Assembly (NCBI RefSeq): GCF_000948975.2 | Contig: NZ_CP059735.1 | Span: 992,001 to 1,056,000, forward strand | Source of the DNA: Thalassomonas actiniarum | GTDB taxonomy: Bacteria; Pseudomonadota; Gammaproteobacteria; Enterobacterales; Alteromonadaceae | Direction of reading: 5' to 3' | DNA: 64,000 nt | In this document: positions 43,171 to 51,701 of the stretch, piece after piece | Numbering within the stretch: position 1 is the stretch's first letter | Layout: each line of letters starts with the position of its first letter | Translations under genes and position numbers: made by a program | Notes under the pieces: model-generated | Database searches by the model: none | What the model saw: only the letters and a program-made list of their open reading frames with translations | What the model was told of the DNA's origin: nothing

Positions 43171-45720
43171 TTACTCACTTTTGGTAAAGCTGAACCAGTT
43201 CAAATTCCACTCCTGGCCGTTGGAATTTAACCTTATGGTGTACTGGCCTTCAGGCAGGGTTACTGTGGAAGTGACCGTGATATAATCCTGCCAGCCGCCG
43301 GTGGCGGGCACGGTAACCGTGTCGAGCACTTCATCGCCGATAAGCAGGCTGAAACCGTCGCTACCGGGCACGGTGGCCAGGCGGTACTCCACGGTATACT
43401 CTCCGGCGCTGTCGATTTTCACGTCATAATCCACCCAGCGGTCTATCTCGAAATGGCCGATATTGGAGCCGCCGCCGTTATCGCCGCTGCTTTCCGTCTG
43501 TACCCCGGGATGGGCGCTGGTATAGTTTTCCGCTTCGATCAATCCCGGGATCGAGAAGAAACTCGGCCCGCTGGCGGCGATCTCGCTGCCGTAGCCCAGG
43601 TCGATATCGTTGAAGGCGGCGACATAATAATAGTAAGTGGTGTCGCCGCTTGAAATAACATCGCTATAGCTGGTGCTTGTGGTTTCAGCTATCACCTCAA
43701 AGCCTGAGCGGGAGGCGGTGCTGCGGTAAATCTTGTAACCGCTTACGTCGCCTTCGGCGGCATTCCAGCTTAAGCCGATGGCATCTTCACTTACGGTTAA
43801 GGCCAAATCTGCCGGTTTGCCGGGAATGTTAGTGAAAATTTCCGGTGCCTGCTCAGCGGTCATGGCATCGACCACATAATCATTGATGATGTAATCCATG
43901 GTACCGAAGGCGGCAAAATAGCTTTCAATCTCTTCCTTGCTTGAGCTGTTGACATCTATTTGGGGCAGGGAGCGTCCCTGTACGTCTACCCATTCCTGCG
44001 GCATATCCGGCACCAGGTATATTTCCGCCCACATATCATTGCCGCCGGCGCCGTTGTCTTTAAACTTGCCGCTCAGGGTATAGGACTGGCCGCCTTCTAC
44101 TTGCACCGGCTGGTAGATCAGGCTGTGGTTACCGGCGGGAGAGGTGATGCGCAGGGCTGCGCCCGTGTCGCTGCCGGCAAATTCACCGGCGTTATAGTTA
44201 AAGTCGTAATTGCGGGGATCTCCCCACAGGGATAACTCGGTCCAGCCGCTATTGCTGCCAAAGTCACCGTTGAGCAAGATATCTTCACCGCTGGCATCAT
44301 TGGTTAAATGAATATCATCATAAATCACGTCCGAGCCGTTAAAGGCGCCGGTTTTGATCACCAGGTACATGGTTTTGCTGCCTTCGCCGGAATAAGGCGT
44401 AGTGCTTTTTGCCGGGCCGCTGCAGGCATCACTGAAATTACTCTCCCAGTCGTTGCAGGACCAGGTTTCCGCCTTGGCCAGCAGCTGATCGCCGTTATTG
44501 GTCACCAGGCCCCATTGGCCGTTGCCTAAGCCGCCGGCAGGAGAAGTGGTTTTATAGGACCAGGCGGTTGCCGCCCAGTTGAGATCGTTGAAGGTATCAA
44601 AGGTTGCCCGGGTGATAGGGCCGCCGAGCTCACCCAGTCCGGTCCAGGGCTGTAATTCACCCACCAGCAGCGGGGTATAAACATCCCTGGCCTGTTTAGC
44701 CCAGTCGCATACGCCGGTGGCGCCGCTTTCACCACAGGTGAGCCAGTCGCGGTGCACTTCATAGCCGATTTCACCCCAGCCGAAAATACCGGGGTATTGG
44801 TGGATTTCAAAGGCGACATTGGTCATGCCCGAGTCGAAGGGATCGCCGTAGGCTTCGATGCCGCCGGAGTTATGGCCGGGTAAAATCACGATATGGTTAT
44901 TATCCACTTCGCGCACCGCCCGGTAGAGCTCAATACTGAAATCTTTTAATGTTTCGGCGTCTGTGCCCCAGGGTTCGTTTAACAGGCCGTAACCTGCAAT
45001 TGCGGCTTCATCCTTATACTTGTCGGCGATTTGTCGCCACAGCCAAAGGGTGCGATCTTTGTATTCGTCACTTTCCCATAGCTTGTTCTGGCCTTCACGA
45101 CCGGTATGTTGCTCCCATCCCTGTCGGCCCACTGTGCCGTGCAGATCCAAGATCACATAAAGTTCACGTTCCTTAGCCTCGGCAATGGCCCAGTCGAGAT
45201 AACGCCAGGCATCTGCTTTTAAGGTTTTTGGGTTGTTGTCATCTTCGAGCAAACTGTACAAAAACGGGATACGTACCAGGTTGAAGCCGCTATCCTTAAT
45301 CACGTCCCAGTCGTTCCCGGTGATCCAGTTATCCCGAAATACCGTCATCAGCTGTTCTTTTTCCGCTTCGCCGAAACGTTCACTGAGTTTTTCTTCCAGG
45401 CTGTACTGGTCGGGAATATTTTCCCCCAGCGGGTTATCGCTGGCTTCGAGCATCCACATTTCCATCGCCAGCCAGTTGCCGAGGTTGATGCCGCGCAGGG
45501 AAACCTTCTGATCCTGTTGGTTCATCCAGATGGTGCCGTTTTGTTTGAGCAAGGAATAGCTTTCCTGCTGGGCTACCGGTTGTTCATAAGGAGAAGATAC
45601 TGTGGCTTTTGCGCCGGGGGCGTCACTGCCGCAGCCCTGTAAAGCCATCAGCACAGCCGCCGTGGTTAAGGTCATTTTGCTTTTGTTAGCTGTGATTTTG
45701 TCTTTTATTCTATTCATCAC
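43171..45720 (-). CDS. GH5 beta-glucanase lipoprotein with CBM and Fn3 domains
   Basis: The 849-residue protein has a lipobox (ALQGCGSD, C30), a GH5 catalytic domain (about 55-420) with LRGINLGNWL, acid/base E249 in LLNEPWG and nucleophile E355 in VGELQPW. After it come a CBM4/9-like beta-sandwich (about 445-610), an Fn3 domain (about 640-725; IGLSWNAAEGDVSGYKIYRS) and a C-terminal CBM6-like module (about 735-849; IPGLIEAENYT, HFEIDRWVDYDVKIDSAGEYTVEYRLA). The LRGINLGNWL start resembles exo-beta-1,3-glucanase-type GH5, so laminarin-like beta-glucan is the probable substrate. It would sit on the outer membrane surface. Last gene of the locus, 143 bases after the FG-GAP gene. Confidence 0.9.
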   Translation of the reverse strand: MMNRIKDKITANKSKMTLTTAAVLMALQGCGSDAPGAKATVSSPYEQPVAQQESYSLLKQNGTIWMNQQDQKVSLRGINLGNWLAMEMWMLEASDNPLGENIPDQYSLEEKLSERFGEAEKEQLMTVFRDNWITGNDWDVIKDSGFNLVRIPFLYSLLEDDNNPKTLKADAWRYLDWAIAEAKERELYVILDLHGTVGRQGWEQHTGREGQNKLWESDEYKDRTLWLWRQIADKYKDEAAIAGYGLLNEPWGTDAETLKDFSIELYRAVREVDNNHIVILPGHNSGGIEAYGDPFDSGMTNVAFEIHQYPGIFGWGEIGYEVHRDWLTCGESGATGVCDWAKQARDVYTPLLVGELQPWTGLGELGGPITRATFDTFNDLNWAATAWSYKTTSPAGGLGNGQWGLVTNNGDQLLAKAETWSCNDWESNFSDACSGPAKSTTPYSGEGSKTMYLVIKTGAFNGSDVIYDDIHLTNDASGEDILLNGDFGSNSGWTELSLWGDPRNYDFNYNAGEFAGSDTGAALRITSPAGNHSLIYQPVQVEGGQSYTLSGKFKDNGAGGNDMWAEIYLVPDMPQEWVDVQGRSLPQIDVNSSSKEEIESYFAAFGTMDYIINDYVVDAMTAEQAPEIFTNIPGKPADLALTVSEDAIGLSWNAAEGDVSGYKIYRSTASRSGFEVIAETTSTSYSDVISSGDTTYYYYVAAFNDIDLGYGSEIAASGPSFFSIPGLIEAENYTSAHPGVQTESSGDNGGGSNIGHFEIDRWVDYDVKIDSAGEYTVEYRLATVPGSDGFSLLIGDEVLDTVTVPATGGWQDYITVTSTVTLPEGQYTIRLNSNGQEWNLNWFSFTKSE

Positions 45721-45863
45721 TAGGCCTCTGTTTTTAAATAAGAGTTAGGTAATCGTTTGCTCGTTAACTGGTTGTCGTGTTAAAAAGCGCCTGTTAACGG
45801 ACCCGATGAAAGCGCGATAAGCGAATGCCTTCATCAAGTCCTGGTGCTTGGGTTATTAAGGTT

Positions 45864-47573
45864 TTAATTATCCGGGTGCGAAATCCGGTAATGCTGGTTC
45901 GCCTGGATATTGTTTTCCAGTGAAATGCGCCCATTGGGCCAGTCCACGCGGATCTGGTCGATTTGCGTGTTTTCAGCTAAGCCAAAATATTGCTCCACCG
46001 GATTTTGCGAGATAAAGTTGCTGCCCAGGCTGATTTCCCGGGTGAGTTCCAGATCACCGGCATTGAGGGTGATCCTGGCGCCTGCCGCCTGGGTGTTCGG
46101 GCTTAATCCCTCTAAGGTCAGTGTCAGGGTATTACGGCTGCTGTCCGAATTATTACGGTACAGGATGGCGCTGTTATCATCGTTGTTGACGACAAAAATA
46201 TCGATATCCCCGTCCCGGTCGGAATCAAAACAGACTATGCCGCGTCCTTGTTGCCGGTCTGTGATCCCGGAGGCAAAGGCGCTTTCGACAAATTTCAGCT
46301 GGTGATCATTGCCTGCCAGCCCGCTGCGATCCGAGAGAAATAACCGTGATTTATCATTGGCAAAGTCAAAATCAAACAGGCTCTCGTCCCAGCCGTTGAC
46401 ATGGAAGATATCGAGGAAACCGTCGCTGTTAAAATCGGCAAAACAGGATGCCCAGCCCCAGTCTCCCTGTTCCAGCCCTAAGGCATTGCTGGCATCGGTA
46501 AAGATGTTGCTGTTATCTCCCTGTTCGCTTTGGTTCAGACTCTGGTTCAGGTAAAGCCGGTTGCCGGGAGAGTCATAGCTAAAAATGGCACTGACAAACC
46601 AGTCCAGGTCACCGTCATTGTCGATATCCCCGACGGCTGAGCCCATGCCGTTTTCATCTTTGATCACTGAGCTGGTGGCATTATCGAAGCCGCCGTTGCG
46701 GTCATTGATAAATACCTGGCTGGTGCCAAAGTCGGCCACCAGCAGCAAGTCGGGATAACTGTCGTTGTTGATATCGGCAAAGGTGCCGGCAAAAGTATAA
46801 TCATGATCCGGTCCCAACATGGCATTGCCGGTAGGAGTCTGAATGATATGCCCGGCCAGGCCCGAGTCTTGGGTGACATCAACAAAAACATTGTTGCCGG
46901 TATTGCGCCACAAGTGCTGTTTTTCCGTGCTGGCAGGAGTACCCCAGTGGGTGATAAACAAATCCACCAGGCCGTCTTTATCATAGTCGCCGAAGGAGGC
47001 GGAAATGGTATTGTCGGCGGCGGTGTCTGCTAAGCCCGAGAGATCGGAAATATCTTCAAAATAAATCCGGCCATTTTCATCCTGTTTATTTTCCAGCAGA
47101 AAATTCCGGTTGCCCTTGATGCCGCCGATAAAAAGATCGAGATCATTATCGCCGTCAATATCGGCAAATGCCGGGCCGCAACCCAGATGATTTTCAATGC
47201 TGATGCCGACACTGGCGGCAACCTCATCGAACTGGTTATTGCCCAGGTTTTTATAGAGCAGGTGCGCCCCGATATCGCCGCGGACAATGAACAGGTCGGT
47301 CAGGCCGTCGTTGTCAAAATCGCCGGAGGCGACGCCGCCGCAGAATTTTTCCATGGCCGTCAGGTTACCGGCTTGTTGGTAACCCTGCAGGTAATTTATC
47401 CCTGTGGCGGCGGTGATGTCCGTGAATAACTTACCGGGTGTCGCTGATGCCGGTGTTTCATCGACACCGGCATCAGCAGAGCTGTTGTTTGCAGAGCCAG
47501 ACCCCGAGCCGCCACAGGCGGCCAGGGTAAGCACTATCGAAACAGCTAGTAATTTCGATAATGTGGTCATCAT
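45864..47573 (-). CDS. FG-GAP/VCBS beta-propeller lipoprotein with ASPIC/UnbV domain
   Basis: A lipobox (LTLAACGGSG, Cys20) and a Ser/Gly-rich linker precede seven calcium-binding FG-GAP repeats (DFDNDGLTD, DIDGDNDLD, DYDKDGLVD, DINNDSYPD, DIDNDGDLD, DFNSDGFLD, DSDRDGDID), making a seven-bladed propeller. The C-terminal 80 residues are an ASPIC/UnbV domain (NTQAAGARITLNAGDLELTREI; QIRVDWPNG). Its start is only 9 bases from the TonB receptor stop, so the two are co-translated. By position and predicted surface anchoring it could act as the glycan-binding partner of the receptor, a role played by SusD in Bacteroidetes. That role is inference. Confidence 0.9.
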   Translation of the reverse strand: MMTTLSKLLAVSIVLTLAACGGSGSGSANNSSADAGVDETPASATPGKLFTDITAATGINYLQGYQQAGNLTAMEKFCGGVASGDFDNDGLTDLFIVRGDIGAHLLYKNLGNNQFDEVAASVGISIENHLGCGPAFADIDGDNDLDLFIGGIKGNRNFLLENKQDENGRIYFEDISDLSGLADTAADNTISASFGDYDKDGLVDLFITHWGTPASTEKQHLWRNTGNNVFVDVTQDSGLAGHIIQTPTGNAMLGPDHDYTFAGTFADINNDSYPDLLLVADFGTSQVFINDRNGGFDNATSSVIKDENGMGSAVGDIDNDGDLDWFVSAIFSYDSPGNRLYLNQSLNQSEQGDNSNIFTDASNALGLEQGDWGWASCFADFNSDGFLDIFHVNGWDESLFDFDFANDKSRLFLSDRSGLAGNDHQLKFVESAFASGITDRQQGRGIVCFDSDRDGDIDIFVVNNDDNSAILYRNNSDSSRNTLTLTLEGLSPNTQAAGARITLNAGDLELTREISLGSNFISQNPVEQYFGLAENTQIDQIRVDWPNGRISLENNIQANQHYRISHPDN

Positions 47574-47582
47574 ATCTACCTC

Positions 47583-50030
47583 TTAGAAAGAAGTATTGAA
47601 GCGCACGCCAAAGGTTCTCGGCGCGGCGTAACGGCCGGGGTTACCGGCGGCGGTACCGTTATCGAAGGACACGCTGGAGCGGGTCATCTTGTCGGTGACA
47701 TTGTTGACATAGAAGTCCAGTGACCAGTCGCCTTCTGCCGGATAGAATTTCATGCCCAGGTTCATCTTGGTATGGGCTTCCTGGCCGGCGGCATCATCGC
47801 CGAAGTAGGTACCGGTTTGCTGAACATCGTTGATGGTATTGTTGATGGCGGAAGATACCTGGTTTTGATCGGTAAAGTAGATGTCATCGACATAACGGAC
47901 ATTCAACCTTGGGATATAATCGCCGTGATCCGTACTGAAGGCCCAGCTCAGGTTGGCGCTGAACTGCAGCTCAGGCGACTGGGGCAGGGTATTGCCGCTT
48001 AAGTCGTATAAGCCCGCCTGGGGTCCTTCGGTGATAAGTTCATTGCCCGGGTTATCGCCGCCGTTGTCTGAGATATAGTCGGTATAGCTGGCATCTAAGT
48101 ATGAGCCGGCAAAGTCCAGGCGTCCGCCGTCACCGAATAACCAGGTGATTTCTGCTTCAACCCCTTTGATTTCGGCGGCGGCAACATTGGAGTTCACTAT
48201 CTGGTTTTTGTCTTCATCAAAGCCAGAGCGGATCAGGTCTTCGTAGTCGATAAAAAAGGCCGCCAGGTTGATGCGCACATCGCCATATTCAGTGTTGATA
48301 TCCGACTTGGAGCCGATTTCATAGCTGGTGCTGTTTTCCGGTTTGGTGGACTCGCCGCCGTCCTGGATCACCCCGGCGCGGTAGCCGGTGCCGACACTGG
48401 CATAAATCAAGTGATCTTTCATTTGATAATCGGCGCGCAGCAAATAGGTGGTTTTGCTGGACTCATCTTCGATATCATTGCGCAACGTGGCGGCACACTG
48501 GTTGCGGGTACGCTCCAGGCCTGTGTAGTCGTCCAGGCCGTCGGCCCCTTCCATACCTGTGCTGTTGTTAAGAAAATCTTCAAATACCGATAACTGGCTG
48601 CCGCCTAAGGTCGGACGGATAAATTCGTTATTACAATCCTGGATATTGCGGCCACCGCGGTCATATTTTAAATCATCGGTATAACGCACACCGGCGGTTA
48701 ACGTCAGTTCATCGGTCAGCTGATAACCCAGTTGCAGGAAAGCTGCTTTGGATTCCGCGCCACGCGCGGGCTGGATAAAGGTGTTGCCCCCCTGCAACCA
48801 GGAGCCCTGGCCGTCGAAGTCGAAGCGGATATTGGTTTCTTCTTCAAAATAATATAAGCCCGTGGTCCAGCTTAGCGGACCATTGTCGGTATTTTGAATT
48901 TTGAGTTCGTGGCTGGTGGCATCCGAGTACTGGTATTCGGTACGGCCTTCCTGGAAGCGGGAGATCACCCCGGCGTCCTGATCCACTACCTGGTGGCGGT
49001 CAAGCTGGCTGTGACCGACAATATACTCGACATTGATGCCATCTGTGATGTCGTAGCTCAGGGTCGAGCGCCAGACATCAGAGGTTAAATCCAGGGATAC
49101 CGGCGAGTCGATAAAGGCGTCGAAGTTATCCTGTTCCACCAGTACCGGATTTAACAGGATACCGTGGTTGCCCTGGTCGGAAAAGGTTTCAAAGGAGGCG
49201 GTCCAGGTTAAATCTTCGCTGATGTTCCATAAACCGGTCAGGCGCGCCGAACGGACATCGGTATTGTTGAGTTTGGTATTGGTATCGGCAACCCGGCCTA
49301 TCTCTAAACCGCTGTAATTGTGCTCGCTGCCCCTGGGATCTGTGTCTATGGCATTGACCCAGCCGTCGTCCCGATCGAGGTAACCGGCAAGGCGGAATGA
49401 TAAATTATCGGTTACCGGGATGGTGACACCGCCGGAAATTTGCTGGCGGTTATAATTGCCGAAGGTCATCTGGAAATCCCCTTCGAACTCGTCGCCGGGC
49501 TTTTTCGTTTCCAAAAGCAGGGCGCCGCCGGTATTGTTGCGGCCAAACAGGGTGCCTTGCGGACCGCGTAAGACCTGGATGCCTTCAAGATCATACATCA
49601 ATGCCAGCGCTCCCTGGGCACGGGCGGCATAGACGCCGTCGACATAAACCCCGACCCCCTGGTCGCCGGTTTCCGTCGGGTTATTGGTGCCGACACCGCG
49701 GATATAAACTTTAATATCCGACTGATCTTCCTGGCCGGACACCACCAGGCTGGGTACGTAACCGGTCAGATCGGTGACATCGGCAATATTATGCTCGGTT
49801 AAGGCTTCCTGGCTCATGGCGGTTACGGCAATCGGCGTGGTCTGCAGATTGCCCACCCGGCGCTCGGCGGTGACTTGGATCACTTCTATTTCACGGGCCT
49901 GGTCTGTCTCTGCTTCGGCGGCGTGGACAAGTGCCGGTGTCGTGCAAACACCTGTGATTAAGGCGCAGCGGATGGCTTTAGATAAAAAACTTTTTTTATT
50001 GAAAGCCTGGCTTGTTGAATGCTTACTCAT
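47583..50030 (-). CDS. TonB-dependent receptor of the glucan locus
   Basis: The 815-residue protein has a signal peptide (ending VHAAE), a TonB box (EIEVIQVTAERR), a plug (TPIAVTAMSQEALTEH; IKVYIRGVGTNNP; GIQVLRGPQGTLFGRNNTGG) and a barrel ending FGVRFNTSF. In this setting it most likely imports beta-gluco-oligosaccharides released by GH5. Nine bases separate it from the FG-GAP lipoprotein gene. The upstream 240-base gap contains an inverted repeat and a cluster of GAAC-containing motifs. Confidence 0.92.
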   Translation of the reverse strand: MSKHSTSQAFNKKSFLSKAIRCALITGVCTTPALVHAAEAETDQAREIEVIQVTAERRVGNLQTTPIAVTAMSQEALTEHNIADVTDLTGYVPSLVVSGQEDQSDIKVYIRGVGTNNPTETGDQGVGVYVDGVYAARAQGALALMYDLEGIQVLRGPQGTLFGRNNTGGALLLETKKPGDEFEGDFQMTFGNYNRQQISGGVTIPVTDNLSFRLAGYLDRDDGWVNAIDTDPRGSEHNYSGLEIGRVADTNTKLNNTDVRSARLTGLWNISEDLTWTASFETFSDQGNHGILLNPVLVEQDNFDAFIDSPVSLDLTSDVWRSTLSYDITDGINVEYIVGHSQLDRHQVVDQDAGVISRFQEGRTEYQYSDATSHELKIQNTDNGPLSWTTGLYYFEEETNIRFDFDGQGSWLQGGNTFIQPARGAESKAAFLQLGYQLTDELTLTAGVRYTDDLKYDRGGRNIQDCNNEFIRPTLGGSQLSVFEDFLNNSTGMEGADGLDDYTGLERTRNQCAATLRNDIEDESSKTTYLLRADYQMKDHLIYASVGTGYRAGVIQDGGESTKPENSTSYEIGSKSDINTEYGDVRINLAAFFIDYEDLIRSGFDEDKNQIVNSNVAAAEIKGVEAEITWLFGDGGRLDFAGSYLDASYTDYISDNGGDNPGNELITEGPQAGLYDLSGNTLPQSPELQFSANLSWAFSTDHGDYIPRLNVRYVDDIYFTDQNQVSSAINNTINDVQQTGTYFGDDAAGQEAHTKMNLGMKFYPAEGDWSLDFYVNNVTDKMTRSSVSFDNGTAAGNPGRYAAPRTFGVRFNTSF

Positions 50031-50067
50031 ACTACTCTCCCCAGTTAGGTCATTCTTGTTTTGCTTT

Positions 50068-50127
50068 CCCGCAATAAAGCCTTATGCCTTTTCCACTGGA
50101 CTTGTGATAAGCATATTTCATTGCGGG
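50068..50127 (-). repeat. Inverted repeat in the leader of the TonB receptor gene
   Basis: CCCGCAAT (50068-50075) pairs with ATTGCGGG (50120-50127), with inner TATGC/GCATA pairing. It lies 38 bases before the receptor start and could fold in the mRNA leader. Further upstream (50198-50235) are TGAAC/GTTCA motifs that may be regulator half-sites. Confidence 0.4.
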
Positions 50128-50270
50128 CGTTAAACCCAATCCCTGGCTGTTTACGGTGTATTCCAACCTTAGAGAACACCGCTCAAACTCGTTGGTTTTG
50201 AACTTAGTTGTGAACTTCAATGTTCATCTTTTTGCGTATTTTTTGTTGATCATGTTTTGCTAGTTCTGGC

Positions 50271-51566
50271 TCAGCTGCTTTTGCTTTTCGAGCCGAACAG
50301 GCCGTAATAGCCGATATAGAGGTAACAAAGCAGCGGCAGGATAAAGGACAGCTGGATGCCGATATTATCCGCCAGTATGCCTTGCAGCAGCGGCACTATC
50401 GCCCCGCCGACAATCGCCAGGCATAAGATGCCCGAACCCTGGCTGGTGTGGTGTTTTAACCCCCTTAATGCCAGGCTGAAGATGGTGGGGAACATGATGG
50501 AGTTAAATAATCCCACCAGCAAAATGGCATACATGGCGATATTGCCGGACAGGCTCATGGCGATAACCACCATGGCGGTTGCCAGCAGGGCATTTAGGGC
50601 CAGCAGCTTACCGGCAGCAACTTTTTGCATGATGATAGCGCCGATAAAACGCCCGACCATAGCGCCGCCCCAGTAATAGGCGATTAAGGCCGCCGCTTCG
50701 GCTTCTGCCATGCCGGCGATATTTTCTTCGCCGAGGAAGTTGATCAAAAAGCTGCCGATAGAGACTTCTGCACCGACATAAACAAAGATGGCGATCGCCC
50801 CCAGCATCAAATGGCGGTGAGACCAGATACCCGGCAGGTTTTTCTCCTGTGCGCTTTGTTGCTGGTGGCTGGCGATCACCGGCAAGTTCAACCGGGAAAA
50901 AATAAAAGCCAGCAGCATCAGGCTAAAAGCCAGCATCAGATAAGGGCCTTGCACTGCCTGCGCTTCCTGTGCCTTAAACTGGGCCTCGCTCAGTTGCTCC
51001 AGTCCTGTGGTCGCAGCCGTTAAAATCAGCACCGCGCCGAATAGCGGGGCAACTGTGGTGCCCAAAGAATTAAATGCCTGGGTCATGGTCAGCCGGCCGG
51101 AGGCGGTTTTACTGCTGCCCAGGGCGGTGACATACGGGTTGGCGGAAACCTGCAACAGGGTGATGCCCGAGGCCATAATAAACAAGGCGCCGAGAAATAC
51201 CGGGTAGGCCTGCAACGCCGCCGCCGGGTAAAACGCCAGGCAACCGATACCGGCGATTATCAAGCCGAACACTATGCCTTTTTGATAACCGATTTTACGC
51301 ACCAGGCGGCCTGCCGGCAGCGAAACAATAAAATAGGCGCCGAAAAAGCAAAACTGGATCAGCATCGCCTGGGTATAGTTTAGTGAAAAAACATTTTTTA
51401 AATGGGGGATAAGAATATCGTTTAAGCTGGTTAAGAAACCCCAGATAAAAAATAAACTGGTTAATGATACCAGGGCAAAGGCATATCCCGTGCGCTGATC
51501 ATCCTGCCCCTGGTTTGAGGTATTGCCGTCGAGTCTGACCTCATCGGGTGAAAATGTGCCGGCCAT
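50271..51566 (-). CDS. Sugar MFS transporter, FucP/GluP family
   Basis: The 431-residue protein has about twelve membrane spans and the signature of glucose/galactose/fucose:H+ symporters ([57 protein letters not shown]). It would carry monosaccharides, most likely glucose here, from periplasm to cytosol. It lies between the GH3 and TonB genes in the same orientation. Confidence 0.92.
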   Translation of the reverse strand: MAGTFSPDEVRLDGNTSNQGQDDQRTGYAFALVSLTSLFFIWGFLTSLNDILIPHLKNVFSLNYTQAMLIQFCFFGAYFIVSLPAGRLVRKIGYQKGIVFGLIIAGIGCLAFYPAAALQAYPVFLGALFIMASGITLLQVSANPYVTALGSSKTASGRLTMTQAFNSLGTTVAPLFGAVLILTAATTGLEQLSEAQFKAQEAQAVQGPYLMLAFSLMLLAFIFSRLNLPVIASHQQQSAQEKNLPGIWSHRHLMLGAIAIFVYVGAEVSIGSFLINFLGEENIAGMAEAEAAALIAYYWGGAMVGRFIGAIIMQKVAAGKLLALNALLATAMVVIAMSLSGNIAMYAILLVGLFNSIMFPTIFSLALRGLKHHTSQGSGILCLAIVGGAIVPLLQGILADNIGIQLSFILPLLCYLYIGYYGLFGSKSKSS

Positions 51567-51625
51567 AATAGCTCCTGCTTGCTTGTTGCGCCGCCTGAGC
51601 CCTTGGCATCGGGCGGCATTTGTCG

Positions 51626-51647
51626 GCGCTTCCGTGCAGGGAAGCGC
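51626..51647 (-). repeat. Hairpin between the GH3 and MFS genes
   Basis: GCGCTTCC (51626-51633) and GGAAGCGC (51640-51647) form a perfect 8-bp stem with a six-base loop. There is no T-tract; it may adjust message stability between the two genes. Confidence 0.4.
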
Positions 51648-51701
51648 TGACTAAGGTTGATATTAAAAAAGTCGTTAATTAAGAGATGAAGACTTAAGAC
51701 A

